Of a stretch of DNA of 64,000 bases, positions 25,001 through 45,001 are shown one piece after another; position 1 is the stretch's first letter, and each line of letters opens with the position of its first letter. Source of the stretch: Psettodes erumei (lineage: Eukaryota > Chordata > Actinopteri > Pleuronectiformes > Psettodidae); assembly GCA_016785225.1 (NCBI GenBank), contig JAFBJZ010000613.1, positions 496,001-560,000 on the forward strand, written 5' to 3'. A model generated the notes under the pieces. That model searched no databases and was not told the DNA's origin. It was given only the letters and a program-made list of their open reading frames with translations. Position numbers and translations under genes: made by a program.

Positions 25001-28000
25001 AATATAGCCATGGCACTGATAGACAATCATGGATGTCCATACTAGACACTATATTTATATTTTTGTAATAATAAAGTACGTTTATAGCAACACTGAAGGT
25101 TGTTTTTCTCATTTAGTGTCCTCATCTTGATTTGTATTGCTGTAGCCAGTTTTTTTCACTGCTTTTATCACACATTTCCTTCATTTAAATTGTATTTCAC
25201 AGATAATATTTTCAAATACAAGTTTCTGACAGTAACTAAGAGGTTTTGTTGATTTTATACACTCATGGTTTCTTTCACATTCATCTCTCAGGTTACAGCT
25301 AATGGAAGTATCTCACTTCTGATTTGCAGGTTGTCTTAACTGGGTTGTGACTGACAGATGAATATTCATCTCGGAGAAGGAAAAGTGGGAAATCAGAGAT
25401 GTAGAAACTGGAAATAAAATGCCTTTTGCCCTCTGTGCATTCCTAAATGAGGAGTAAAGTTTTAAAAAAAGAGTTTCTCAACATGTTCAGATCACATGTT
25501 CTGATACTGGCTCTCTGCTGTTGCAGCCTCACAAGATGTGATCAATAGCAAATCTGTCTGTTTTCTGTGCCACGCTGAAGTCACTGATAGTGAATGATCA
25601 AAAGAAGCGAACCTGAGGTAAGATGTGTATGTCTATATACGAGCAAAATTTGTATTAATGGGTAAGGGTCTAAATATTTGTGCATGAGAGAAAAATGCCA
25701 ATTTTAAGCTGAATTAATGATAATAATTCATATAAAAGATCAATAACCCTAACTCACTCAGGGCATTTTAGCAGCTTTCAGCTCATTGTTTTGGTTTCTC
25801 ACCCTATTTCCACACCCGATCAGCAGTTTCTTTCAGTGAAATAAGCTCTGATGAACCAACTGAACACTGAATGTCCGGCTCCACACAGCAAAATAACAGA
25901 GTCAGACACCAGCTGGTGTACACAGCGGAGCATTTAGCTGCTAAAGAGACAGATGTTTATCTCAGGAATTGGTAGAGACCAGCACAGCACTTGAATATTG
26001 GACTTCAAACGTGACTCCAAATGAATGTTAATGTTGCTCCGTGTGTGAAATAGGCAACGTGAAAGCATGTTCAAATAAATATATAGGTGATCATATATAC
26101 ATATGATACAAAGGATACAGATACTATCGAAACAATGATAGAAATATGATGTATGGATGGATATTCATCACACACAAATGAATATGCACTGTGAAATGTA
26201 AAAGTGGCATGTTAGATTTGTCCTGCAGCAGAGCGGGCCGAGGCATTATCTCATAATGATTTTATAAGCCACAGCGCAGATTCCTCTTGCCCATCTGCTT
26301 GTTTTAAGAAAGCCAGACTGAACTGCTGAATTGTCCAAGGGCACATTATAAAGTAAACGTACGAGAATGACATTTTTATGATCATTAGAGTGGATTTCCC
26401 TTTACAGACGCTGGTAAATTTCCTGTCGATTGCAAGCTGTTGGAGCCATTAGTAAGGAGGCGGCATTTTGGTTTTTTCTCACACCCTCTGTCTCCCTCTA
26501 TCACTCTTTGTCCTTGTGGGTGATTAGAATGCACCCTGGTTGTCTGTCTGCTCACTCATTAATCACACTGCGAGAGACCAGGCTGAACACTAAATATACA
26601 GTTTGCCCTCATCTCAGCACTCCACACAAAGTGCTATTACAGCAGAAAACCACACAGGGTCATAAATGACTCCTGAGAAAGGCTACAGGTCGGCACGGGC
26701 TCCTTATACAGACGATTCCCTAACATTTATGTAAAATCTATTAAGCTTAAATCTTGGAGACCAACAGCAAAATATACAGTATTAAATTACAACCTTTTAG
26801 AAAAAAGATGGGTCACCCAAGAGAGAGAAAAAATTGAATATTTTTATAAGTAACAGATATGAGAAAGCAGGTCTGATGGCATTGTGTTGTAAATAAGAAT
26901 AAAGCCAGTTTTTTCACATTTTTCTGTGCACCTACTTGTAATTCTCTGTTTAAACTTTGTTTGGGAAGAAAGAGTATATGCTTAGCTACTTCCTGTCTGA
27001 AAGAAATCAAACACGCTCTCAGTCTCAGACTTTTCATCTCAAAAAAACAGAGAGCAGAAACGCTGCCAATACCAACACAAAGTTAATCCAACAGCACACT
27101 AAATGAACTTTTCAGACCCCAAAAAGTTGCAGGGAATGCAAATGGAGACACTTTTGTTCCGTGAAAAAACTGCTTCTGTAATAAGGGCAGACAGCGCTCC
27201 CCTGTAGCCTCAGTGCTACCAATACATTTCGACAGTCTCAAAGACGAAGGAGGATATTTGTGATTCAGAGGAGGATGTTCATCGGTTAACAGACTGCCAA
27301 CGCACACCAGTAACTCAAATAAATTGGCAGCATGTCTGATGTGTTTAACCACTCACCAAGCCAAGTCAAATCAAGTCTCCTGGGAGGAAAAGTTGCACCA
27401 AAAAGAAACGTACTTCACCGGCCAATAACAAATGTCCTGCAACTTCAAGGAGATGATTAAAAGGAATGGGGTGCTGTAATAAGCACCCTCTTTCATGCTC
27501 TCCTCTCTCTAAACATTGGGTTGTAGAAGGGTGTCCACCTTCAAAGACCAACCCGAGGGCAGTTCATTTACCAGCAGCCTAAACTCATATTCCATTATTG
27601 CTGCATGATTCACAGGCAAACATAATGAGGTTGGCGCAGTCGCTCCTCTAATGGCATCCAAACAAACCCCTCTCTTTTATGTTTTCTGTCTAAGGATTTT
27701 CCAGCTAAGTGTGTGAATGTGTTTTGCATTTTTAGTATCAAACATTTGCACTTTGACAAATCTGAAGAAACTGCAAAGGCTACATCTACCCAGCTGCACC
27801 AGTTATCTCATGAAAAATAAATGTATCTGCTATTACGACAGCAGGTCTTAAATTTCACCCTTTGCCTCTTGGGAAAAGGGATGGCCGCAGGGAAGGGAAA
27901 TGTGGGAATTTTGACCATGTCCAAGTAAATTGCCTCTGAAAACACTTGAACAGTGTCATCCTTGGTTTTAAAGACGCCCTGCACAACAAAATGGAGTTGT

Positions 28001-28761
28001 GGAGTAAAAAATATGACAACAAATAAGCATCTAAACAAAAGACAAAATTGAGTTGCATTATGAGAAGTGTAGGATCTGTGGGGTTTGGACCAAATAATCG
28101 GGCCTCTGCTGCAACAATTTTATTTTCTTTTAATCTGAGTTACCCAACTTTACCCTGCTGTGCTGATGATGACCCATCAACAAACAAATGGAAGATTGAA
28201 CTTTATGTGTTCAGCATTCAGATCATCCGTTAGCATCATTTATTTGAGGAAACCTTCCATAATCTATAGCAGAACTCAAACAACCATAAATAAATGCCTA
28301 AAGTTTTAAGCTTGTCAAGAGCCTAGTTTTTACTGTGGCAAGCTCTTCTTCCTTTTTGATTTATTTGCATTGCCTGGATTTGATCAGCACCCAGCTGAAT
28401 TACACTGCTGTGCAAGCAGTTTCACATCTTCTTGTTGACAACTAAAACCTCCTTAGTCATCTACAAATAGAAATATTTTCTCCCTACATCATAAAAAATG
28501 TTGCTGTGAAGTTACTTCTGTTTTATTTTCTCTTAATTACCACCCATTTTCTAACGTTTAACCCGTTGACTCAATTTATATAAGCTGTATTATTATTTTT
28601 GACATCCAGACCATTAGAATATGTATTTATTTTAAATTCCTTCCCTCAGCATGATGGAATATTCCGTTCACAGTGTCATCATCATCATCGTATTTCATTT
28701 TTCTTCCTCGTCAACAACCACTCACAAACGATTTTTATTTCCTCATTCAGACAGGTTCAGG

Positions 28762-28802
28762 AGTGTGTGTGTGTGTGTGTGTGTGTGTGGGGGGGTGGGG
28801 GT
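28762..28802. repeat. (GT)n tract ending in a G run
   Basis: About 13 GT units pass directly into GGGGGGGTGGGGG. Confidence 0.95.
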
Positions 28803-31667
28803 TCCCTCCAGGTAAAATGCTCCCTGGTTGTGAGGCAGTATGTTTTCCTCTGACAGCTTGTTTGCTCAGGAAGATGTCAGCAGTTCATCTGCGGTGTATT
28901 CGCTTTGAAACACTTAAAACTCAACATGGGAACAGTATGTTTCTGCAGGAGCTGCTACAGAGACAAGCTGTGGAACAAGAAGTGCTCTGCACTTACTGTA
29001 TATATTTATGCTGCATCTTCCAGTGCGGTGTCAAGGTTTTACAGTATGTCAAACAGAGCTGCTGAGTCCTGACCGTGCAATATTCGCTACCGCTTAATCT
29101 ACAGAACAATATTGAATCATAAACAAGATGTCTTATTGACTTATCGACCTCTACACACGTCAAAGTGGTTGCTAGTTTTGTACCCCCCCAGGAAGCCATT
29201 CAATTTGAGCCACAATAATTCTCTGCATTGCAACTCTCACATTTCACGCTTGAATCCCTGTTTCTCTCAACATTTATGGAAAAGCAGTTATGTTTTCCTA
29301 TGCAATTTACGTTAATGGCTCTGGAGATTGTTTTTGCCCCGGCTTGGACAGCCATAATGTGCAGGAAGTTGCTTTACAAAAAAATTTAAAAAGAAATACA
29401 TTAGCACCCTTTTGTCACAGATCATCTAGTTGTGCTTCATCCCGGAGAGATGGGATTTTGCACGGCATAAAGGATTGGTTGAAATAACAGCATTACTCTG
29501 TCCACTCTACAAACATTATTTACCTGAATCATTTTAAAAGCACCATTACATGGTGACAAGTGAATGCAGTTTTTAAAAAAAAAAAACAACCATTCCATTA
29601 CTCCTTCCATTATTCCTTCCATGACTGCTGCTTCTTTCTATTCTTAGAGCATGCTTATTGATCTGGAGCATCCCTACAGTGGCACATCAGCAACGTCAGA
29701 ACCAATCTCTTCTCCTTGACACCTGCCATCACAAAATTATGTTTGGATAATATTCCTCACAGTGTGATGAAGAAATAACATATGGAAACCATGCACGAAA
29801 TGTAAACAAACATATGATGGAATAGAACTTTTTCCCAAAACAACTGTGAAGGCAAACATATGTCGAAGTCCAGCTCTTCAAGCACAGAAATAATTAAAAA
29901 GTATGCATGTTTTGAAAACAACACCATCTCCCTCTTACACCTGAAAAGTTTAATTTATAGGGAATAAAACACACACCTGCTCAGTTCAGTTCACTGTTTA
30001 GCTGCTACAGTCTTACTTGGTCTGTTTGACCCTTGTCTTACAGTGGCTGGTAAAAGTTACACAGTCTGTTTTAAATGTTCAATCTGTATGCAAACCAAGT
30101 GTGAGACAAAAACATGGCTGCATTTAACAACATCTCATCTCGACAAGACCATCTTCCTTATTCATTAATATTCCTCACATGCTCCTGTGAAGCCCAAACA
30201 TTTCCCCGGTGCAAATATGCAACAACTGGATCCAAGCTGCAGAAGTGTTTCTCTATTCAAGCTTCTCACTGTCAAAACTTTTTGTTTCAAATGAGTGCTC
30301 TCCAATGACTTCAGCCCTGACATGCCCTTTCTTCCCAGAGAAGCCCGTGGGTCAAGAGGCCCTGTGCAGATTGGATGGAGCCGGGTTTACTCTTTTATAA
30401 CAACTAAGCCCGACCTTCCATGCGGAAGGTAAGGTGTGAAGTGAAGTTGCACATGACATTTATGGGCCTTATCTGCTGTAAATGATTGGAGCGCCCTTTG
30501 TCTTCATGGTTGGAGTTAATGGGAGTGTCAGGGAGGCGGCGAGGCGACGTTTCATGGAGGAAAGGAGAGGAAACAGGCAGATGCGCAAATAGGAGGGACA
30601 ATACTGAAAGTTTGCAGATCCTCCTGCTCAGAAAGAAAGAAGGAAAAAGAGGAGTCAGCACACGCTATCGATACATGCATCAATAGTTGCGGGGATCAGA
30701 TACATGACCTTTTGTTAATGTGATGGTTTCACTGGCCAATGGCTATCTCTGCCACCCTGTGTGACAATACCACAATAAAGGTCAGCGCAGCGTAACCTTT
30801 GGGCAGGGTGTCATCTCGTTTGAACACCTGATAGCCAGAATGGGGAAAAAAACTGCCCTTTAACGCTCCACAGTGATTGATCTGCTCTGAAGTCTCCTCA
30901 TCCACTGAATATCAAGCAAATTGCTATCTCTGAAATTACAGCTAATGCGATGTCTTTAAAAAGAAACCACTCATTAGGGGAGATTAACACCCTGTAATGT
31001 AGTCACGTTAATGGTTGGCATCTAAGCTTAAATAATATGCAGCACGCATAATTACTGACACCATGAAAGTTTTGCTGCGCATGCATGTGGAAGACTGCAC
31101 AATCACTGTTTCGCCGCCACTACTTTTAGATTTCACATTTTAATTAAAAAGTGCTTTGAATGCAGCCCCAGGAGGGAATCACTCAGAGAGGGGAAAAAAA
31201 GTGTAAACAAAACATTGTCTGAAAATGTCTGCATGTATTTTCTCTCTCTTTCTGTCTCGCTCTCTTTAACCATGTGCACACACATACACACGCACAAAAG
31301 TAAAACACAGTTTGACCAGTGGCCATTAAACAGCCATTACTTTGGCTGATTCACCTCTTCAAGGAGCAGCAGGGCCCAAGGCACAGCAAGGCGCTGTGGG
31401 TCACGTAATGGTTCACTTGCTGCAAAATCTCAAAGGTTAATTCAAAGTCAGTACATTAATTCTTCAATAAATCATCCTTAACGCCCAATTATTTTTTCCT
31501 TTCCCCCATTCACTGTCAACAGTTAGCACAGGTAGCGCCACTTCCTGTCCTCGAGCCACCTTGGCACAGTAATACGTTAACAAGCTCGAGTCCAGGCAAG
31601 TCTCTGATTAGCCCAATATGATAAGCTTGTGGCTCCTAATGAAATTGGCTGTGTTCCATTTTCAAGA

Positions 31668-31720
31668 GGAGCCGGCAGGTAACAGAGTAAAAGAAGGCCC
31701 TCGGCCCTCCTGCCGGCTCC
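31668..31720. repeat. 12-bp perfect inverted repeat, GC-rich
   Basis: GGAGCCGGCAGG at 31668-31679 pairs exactly with CCTGCCGGCTCC at 31709-31720. The 29-nt interval itself carries an AGGCCCTCGGCCCT word. Confidence 0.85.
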
Positions 31721-31957
31721 CTCTGCACATTTGTGTTGCCACAGTAAAAATTAATTAATGCACTTGACAGACGTCACTAAACGGGTCCATATTAATGGAC
31801 TTTGGTCAACAATGAAAGGTATATCTTGGTGTTAATTCTGTTTTGTTTATGAAGTCTTTGATTGATGGACTGAGATGCTTCTGACTTTTGTTAGCCTTCC
31901 TTTCCAGTCCTTTAGCACCACACTGTGCCTCAGCAGGGCAGTGCATGGGCCAGGAGA

Positions 31958-31982
31958 GTGTGTGTGTGTGTGTGTGTGTGTG
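31958..31982. repeat. (GT)n microsatellite
   Basis: About 12 GT units, followed by a TGCATGCAC palindrome-like word. Confidence 0.95.
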
Positions 31983-34151
31983 CATGCACCGCACACACCT
32001 GCTGGGCAATGTGCGTGTGTGTACATCTAAGTATTTGTGGCATTTTGCTGATCCTCTCCTTTTTCCCAGAGGCTTAAGTTAAAGCACATAGTTAGTGAAT
32101 CAATGTGGATTATTTAAGGCTTTCTTGTGTGCAGTAATAGAAGTGTTGTGTGTTATTTGTGAGTGACAAAGAGTGGGAGAACAGTAAACGCTGTCATGCA
32201 CCAGAAACGTGAGACTGTGTTGTGACCATTTCTGTGAAGAAATGTTTTGGTTTAGCTTTTTTTTTTTTCAATCCTCTCTGCCAATTTTCTTGTCAGGATA
32301 GTTGTCGCGGGCTCTTCTCCACGACCACATTTACCATCCACTTCTGAAGAAATATACCAATATTTATTATTTTTAATCCTGGCTGACATTTCTTAAAAGT
32401 TGAGGAATGCTTTCAGGACAAATTGGCTGTTGTTTTAAAATCAGTGGGACATGTCATTAAAGAAATTCATTACAACTACTGAAATGTATTTTATATTCAG
32501 TGTTTATGAGCAGTAGCCTTTGTTTTCGTATTACTCGAAAGCACAGTATTGTTAGTTTCATTCCTTGGATTCACTGAAATAGCCCTTATTATTTTTGGTT
32601 ACCTGACAGGAGGTCATGTGACTGTAATCAACTCACCTGTGCACAGCCACTGTGTTTGGTTTGGATGGTGTACTGAAACATTTGGACCCTGTTTTAAGAA
32701 ACTTGACTTGAAAAAGTCTGAAGTATTTCTATTACTTTTCATGTTTTGAACCTTCAAACCCAGTATTGGGACAAAACAAGGACCTGGTGAGTTTTACTGT
32801 GTTTTTCATTGATGTAACACAAAGGGACTCGGGGTCAGTGGGTTGGTGCAACTAGATTAATGTCATATCTGGTCAGGAGGCTCTTGATGGTGTTTTAATG
32901 GATTACAGGACCACTTTGAATATTTTTACCATAATATGAGGAGTGGTGCTTTTGGTTAAACTCCATGTTCTTCCTTCCTCGATCACCCGTTCTCCTCATC
33001 CACTCTTTATGTACTGTTAATCAATCACGCAAAAAAAATATGATGCTGCCAGTCCTGCTGAAGCTGCTGTAAATTTTCAGCAATCCATCATCCACAGCGT
33101 ATTAATCACAGAACGCTAGCTGCCATCCATGCTCTGAATTAGCTTTGCAGAACGGAACCCCTCCAAGATAATCACTTTTTCATCACCAGCAATGTGCCGT
33201 GTGACAAAGTCCGATATGGATGTGATGGATAGAAAGAACGAAGGACAGATGAGGAGTCAGTTGTGGCTCCAGTCTAGTTTTGCATTTAAGACCGGTTCAA
33301 CAGCCTTTAATGTCTATTTAGTCATTTTCTAGTACATGACTGCAGGGCCTTAATGTGAACCTTAAGTAGTGCTTCCATTAACCTGATAATACTTGAATTT
33401 TGTTATGATTTTTTCCAACTGGATTAATATTTCTCTGAAGATACACTGTGTGTTACATACGTTTATCCCTAATGTGATACTAAGGCTGCTAAGCTGTCGC
33501 TCCACCTTTCTTTAGAGCAAGACAGCACTTGAAAGATAAGTCTGGAAAAAACATTTTATTCACTACTCATTTTATAAAGGTGAAAATGACAAAGAAAGGG
33601 TCTACTGACTACAGAAAATTTCATATCAAAGTTGACATTAAGTGGTGGCATTGAGGGGGCCTGGTCTGTGATCTCTGAAAAACTCTTTTCTATAAAGTTG
33701 AAAATATGAGTGCAGGGGCTTGAAGATTGAAATCCACTGGGAGATGTTCTTTCTTCCTGACAGCCCCACTGCTCTGTGACTGTGTTTGAGGTTATGCATT
33801 ATGTTGTCTCAAGCTTGGATGTGTGCTGCTGTCTCCTTTGGCACGTCTCCCTTGAGACTCTCTGCATCTTTATAAAACTAAATTTAAAAAGTTTAACAGT
33901 TTCATGCTACAAATGCAGGAAAAACAATGTATGTATTTGCATTGCAGTGACGTAGTAACCTCTTATGAGTGCTGTATATGCTGCAAGTATCACGATTTAG
34001 CACCAGCAAATTGTGGGCTGTTGGTTTAGAGTGTAACTGTCGAGCCAGCACGTTTGATGCAGCACTGAATGTCAATCTGATTACAAACCACATTCACATT
34101 GCAATGAGCACAGGTTGTTGCTGAGTGAGCGGTGCTGTTGTTTGACATGAC

Positions 34152-34166
34152 GCTGCCATCTAGTGG
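34152..34166 (-). promoter_or_regulatory. Consensus CTCF-type motif
   Basis: On the minus strand the sequence reads CCACTAGATGGCAGC, a full match to the vertebrate core CCASYAGRKGGCRS. It lies about 0.6 kb beyond the cdk13 3' end, at the border of the gene-poor flank. Occupancy is not known. Confidence 0.55.
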
Positions 34167-34745
34167 TAGGATCGATGAAGTCGACTTATCCCGTGACCTC
34201 CAATAACAATCTGTAGTAACTAAACAGACAATGATCAGTTGTTGGCATTTCTTTAATAAACATTTGCCAAAGGAGGAGGAAGGGGAAAATTGTTTTAGTA
34301 CAAAAAAAAGACATTGTTTCCTTGGGTTACGTGTGTTTGTTTTGCTCATGAGTTTACAACACTTATTGGCAAAAAGGCAAGTGGAATTGAAAGTGAAAAC
34401 AGCCTTTCTCCATTAAGTCAGATGGGATTTGTTGCAACCGTCCAAGTGCTACCAGTCTCTGTGGAACTAACAGTCCTTTTCCAAACAGCTCCCTGTGCTG
34501 ATACCTAAGCCATCGGCCCAATCAACATAACCATGGCCATAAAAAATGAGGACACTACATTACTGGTCATATTCCTAATTGTGCAGATGAAGCACATGAT
34601 CAGTTTCCTCTAAAATATTTTCCGCCTACTTCAGTCAGTAGTGCAAAACATTAATACTAGTCTGCCCTGGAGCAATTACAGACAGGCTAACGTAGAGATT
34701 TAAAATTTACCTGCCTGATAAATGTACACTCAAAAAAGGTAAAAG

Positions 34746-34751
34746 TTTAAT
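34746..34751 (-). terminator. cdk13: Candidate poly(A) signal for cdk13
   Basis: ATTAAA on the minus strand, 222 nt past the cdk13 stop codon. It is the first hexamer of the two common types that I find downstream. The real 3' UTR could extend further left. Confidence 0.4.
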
Positions 34752-34973
34752 TTAAAAGACAGCAGAATAGATTACAAAAAAATATGAAAATGGTATGAGC
34801 AAGAAAAGCTCCTCCGGTGTTACTGCGCTGTCCTTCCGAATACAATGCCTTACACAGATTTAAGTTATTACAACCCGAGTGTGCAGCTCCAGACGCCTCT
34901 GGTCTGGCCTGAGAGGCTTCAGGCTCCAAACAGAGTCCTCCAGCCTGGTGTCCATTGTCAGATTTCCAGTCTT

Positions 34974-40720
<5,747 letters not shown>

Positions 40721-41565
40721 TTATCTAAATAAACGCTATTACCTTGTTGAAAATAACCTTTATGTTATGTACTTTACCTCAAATATGTCTCTTGGTGTGT
40801 CGCGGAACAAAACATTTGGCTAACTGTGTAACAGGCTAGATAGCTAACGCTACAGCTATTTCATAATTAGACAGCCAGCCAGCTAGCTCGCTAAATCACA
40901 AGCTTAAAATTAGCATTGCAAAGCTAGCACGAGTGAGGTTCCAGATAAAGTGGGTTGCCCGCGACGGTAAATAATGACACTTGGTGCCAACAGCTTCCGT
41001 CACATAAACTCTACAATTTGATGCTTAGTTATAGAGCCAGTCGATATTCAACCATTGTACTCCAGGACGGACATCTCCCACATCTGCTAGCTAATGCTAG
41101 TCGGTTTAGCCAGCTAGTCTCTACTAGCTGTGTCCAGCTACACAGTCGCATTCCATTTCATGGTCAAAGCACAGGCCCCTAGCACCTCCAAATTAGATAT
41201 CCTGTTCTTCTGAGATGTTGTAGTTCACACAAACATGTAAATCCATTCACCGGATAGTGTTAAAGTGGAAGTAAAAAACTCCGTCTCCTCCTCACAAACT
41301 TCTTCTCGCCTTCCATCACACTCCAGTGTGCAACAAGGAAGTGAATAGCACGCGAGTTGGCTCGATAGCCGACTAGCCGATAGCAACTTAGCGCAGTTAG
41401 CTTTCTTTTCTCCTTGCGCGGAGTTCAAGGCAACTCAGTCAAGATGCAATAAAACAATGCCATTCAAAAACGCGTCTGCTTCCACGTATCCTGCCGGGTC
41501 GCAGCTCCCTCTGACAACATCATTGTCCGAAAGTAGCACACGCCTTTCCGGCTAAAATGGCTAAG
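40721..41565 (-). promoter_or_regulatory. cdk13: cdk13 5' UTR and promoter region
   Basis: There is no other gene between the cdk13 ATG and 41.6 kb. At 41546-41551 an ETS-type core (CCGGAA on the minus strand) sits beside a YY1-type AAAATGGC on the plus strand at 41554-41561; this pair is typical of TATA-less housekeeping promoters. The stretch 40.8-41.2 kb is rich in short GCTAGC/AGCTAG words, which are often seen in fish first exons. The transcription start is probably between 41.40 and 41.55 kb; this is inference. Confidence 0.45.
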
Positions 41566-44500
41566 TAATCCATTAAATTTATTTCAAAATATTGTAACTT
41601 TGTTCGCAATGTGGCTAACGGTGCAGCTCGCCTGGGCCCAGACAGCTTTCGAACTACAGGCCTTATGCGTCGGTGTGAACCAATGATACGCGAGTGCGTC
41701 ATCCACCTCGGTGGTTACGTCCCTCTTAGGGAAACCCCAACCCTTAAAAATATAGAAGTATAGTAAGTGTCGTGTATAAGGTAGTTTTTACACCTGTTGT
41801 CAAGAGCTGTAATAGATTTTGTGTCTCAAATCATCTGGAAAATATTTAAATCTGAAAAAAATGTTCCTAAAATACTGCATGTTTTCAATATTCTACTAAA
41901 CTGGCAATGCAGGTCACATTTTTTTTGACCTGTAAGCCTCATTGTTGTAACAATCATTGTGAATGTGTACACAGAGATGCAGGAAGCACCAAGCTGTCTG
42001 AGCTTGAAAACAAACAGCAAATCTTCACACAAAGAACATCTCAACACATCTGGGAAATGTTATTAGTAATATCCACTTTATTTGCCATTTCCAAATAACT
42101 CACAAAAAATGAATTGAAACGTGAGCTTCACCTCTTGCATTCACAAACAGATAGGCTACATTAGTGGTTATGTTTAAAATAAGGAAACATGAAGGAAACA
42201 TTTTACCAATGGCATACACACCATCCCATCAAAGACATAGATATCTCTTTTTCTATTATTCCAAGGATATTTATATAAAAAGCAAAACAAGTTATTTGAA
42301 TACCCAGTAGGACAATTTGCTCATACCTTTCACACAAACAGCTGTTTTAGTGTCCAGCTGAAAATATTTGGGCCGTCAAGTCTATTAAACTATTCCAAGA
42401 AGACAAAGAAAGAGTATGATTTAAGTTTGCTTTGGACAAAGCACTGAAACAAGATGGGGAGTGTGTTAAGCCAATGTTCGAGTAAGCAAGCACTATGGTG
42501 GTCACTTTACATACAGTAGCTTCTGCAATCCCCAACAATGTAGACACACACGGCCATGAGCAAAGGAAGGTATGCCATAACAGACTATGACTCTTACATT
42601 GTATGTCAGATTCTGTGACTGTCACTGGGGTGTTCCAATCATGGTGTGGTGTACTAGAGGTTAGCCCTTAGAGCATATTAAACCAATTTACTTTCCAAAC
42701 ATTCTCATGCAATGGGGTCCTCATATTTTGGGTATATTGAGTGTTATATATATTTATGTATTTGAGTTTGCCTTTCGTATCCAGTTTCACCCTCCCATTT
42801 TGAAACTCTTAAACTCTACCATGTGCTTTTTAATGGAAATGAAATTCTGCGGACATTCTTATGCATTTATAACTTTTTGTAAAATGAACAGTCCGAAATG
42901 TTTGACAGACAAAGCTAGTACTCACAGCTAATCACAAATCTTCAGTGTTTATCTATTAACTCAGCATTCTACTGTACCAAGCCTTACAGTTCATAACTGT
43001 TTTCAAGGTTCTCATGCTCTTTGCAATTCCAATGATTTTTTTTGCATAGACTTCTATTGGTTGTGGAACTACTATAATTTTGAGCTGTTGCTATCAACAA
43101 CACACATTTAGTCTTACGTTAAAGACCGAAATTGGGTCAGAGTGAAATGTGGGGAAAACCCCTCAATGGTTGTCAGACTTTAATACAATATTTGGAGAAA
43201 AAAATGAATAAGTTATTTTAAATAAGTTAGAAGTTTAGTGATGAAAAAAAGAGTGGCTCAGTCATTAAGGGAAACTATTTTACGCTGTCTATGCACTTCA
43301 GCTGTTTATCAGGTACTGTATTTGCCTTTTGCCAATTTTCACACTGCATTAGTCTTCACTTGCTTGTGAAATTATTCAACTACATGAGCCAGACCAAATG
43401 GAACATAGCATAATAACAAATGTATGTAAACATAATAAAGCATTGTAAGATGGGGTGGGCTTTCACAAAATGTAACAAAGGGTAAACCAAGTAGAATGTC
43501 AGTGACCTTTAAACTCTGCACATGGTTGGCAGCCTAAGATTACAGGCAAACAGGATGAGTGTGTGGGGATTATTCACATTCACAATGGACAGAGAGGCAA
43601 CAGTGATGCAATGTACATGAATTACTAAAGCCCTCGTAACCTTGCATTTCTTTCCCCTTCAACCTTTCCCTCCACCAGTTTTACAAAGAAAGTCCATGCA
43701 CACAGAAGTGCTTGTATCTGATCACCATAGCAAGTTGTCATTCACTTTAATTAAAAAGTGGGCACTTGTTTAGTACTAGCACATTTCTTTGGTGACTGAG
43801 AGCAACTTTTCTTTTTAGACAGATATCAATTTACTTCCATCAGGCCTCCATTCTGAAATTATATACCTTTATAATTAATCCATTAATTTATCTTCACTTC
43901 AGCCCCAAATTCAGGAAATACATTTACATTTTAAAAAGAAGGGGAATAAAAATCTGAGCCAGGAAAAGTAAAACTGGCAAAATAAATCTTTATATGTCTG
44001 GAAGCCATATGTTTTATCAAGACGTGTTAGAGACAGGATGTGAAGGATGTAGTGTTATGGAATCACCTTTTATCAGAGCACCAGGGATTCCGTCATTGAA
44101 AAAAAAGAAAAGAAAGGCAATGAAAGTCATTAGCCAAGTGAGGTAAATCATCTTAAATGTCAGAATTGAAAAAAATTTCAAGTGTTGTAAAGTCCTCAAC
44201 GTATTTAAGGGTAATAATCAATGTTGTTTGTGCAGTTGAGAAGACTCATGTGACTGGAGGGGGTTGAAATGTTAGTGCGCTTATCTTACACTGGTTGATA
44301 TGATAGAGGAGAAGAAAAGAGAGGTGCAGTTTGACATTACAGATAAAAATAAGTGTCGTAACCATACCACATAATAAAACTGAGGTGTAAAACGACAAAT
44401 AGGAATGGCATCAAATTTCAGCTCTGGCTTAGTTCACTCAATGATCTTTCACTTATGATGCTTCCAGTGCAATGTACATTTCCTCAGTGGCACTTTATGA

Positions 44501-44756
44501 ATTCTGGGTTGACACTACGCTGCTTACATTTGCTATCAAAGATGGTGGACTAATGGAGTGGGACTTTCCAGTAATGAGCTCCAGTTATATTTTCCCTATT
44601 TAAACATTGGCTCTGACACTTATCTTTTCCCCAGAACTTGCACTGCACAGTTTTCTGAATATATTATGCACATCAAACTTTACAACAAAATGTTTTGGAA
44701 CATTTCAGGGCTTAGCGTCTTTGTCAAGCTTAGGAGTAAAAATAAAACACCATTCA
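41566..44756. other. cdk13-rala interval: rala 3' UTR candidate and spacer
   Basis: No coding segment is recognised here. The right part (44.76 down to about 42.07 kb) is AT-rich with several minus-strand poly(A) hexamers, and fits a long rala 3' UTR. The left part (41.57-42.05 kb) is the upstream flank of cdk13. No transposon or tandem repeat stands out. Confidence 0.4.
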
Positions 44757-44762
44757 TTTATT
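44757..44762 (-). terminator. rala: Candidate proximal poly(A) signal for rala
   Basis: AATAAA on the minus strand, about 240 nt past the rala stop. More distal hexamers exist (for example near 43.18 and 42.07 kb), and mammalian RALA uses a long 3' UTR, so the gene may run as far as about 42.05 kb. Confidence 0.35.
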
Positions 44763-45001
44763 ACACTCTGTAATGTGGTCAGAGTAAGAGAGAGAGAGTA
44801 CATAAGTTATTTGGAGTGTCAGCACATAAAAAGTTAGAGCTATAAATGGTGTATGGAGTGCCACCTTACTACTCCCTGACACATGGTCAGATGTCCTGTT
44901 AGCCAGGAACAGAAAGTCATGGTCAGGTATGGGCACAAAATAAATGCAAAAGTCTGAGAAATGTATATGTACACAAGCAGCTAGCCTGCTCCCCTTTAGC
45001 A

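Larger units (their letters stand above)
21993..34729. other. Gene-free flank, right part up to the cdk13 3' end
   Basis: Nothing coding is recognised. AT-rich unique sequence dominates. Candidate regulatory patches are at about 26225-26480, 30900-31100 and 31580-31800. A CTCF-type motif marks the right end at 34.15 kb. Mammalian MPLKIP, which follows CDK13 in human, is not found here. Confidence 0.5.
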
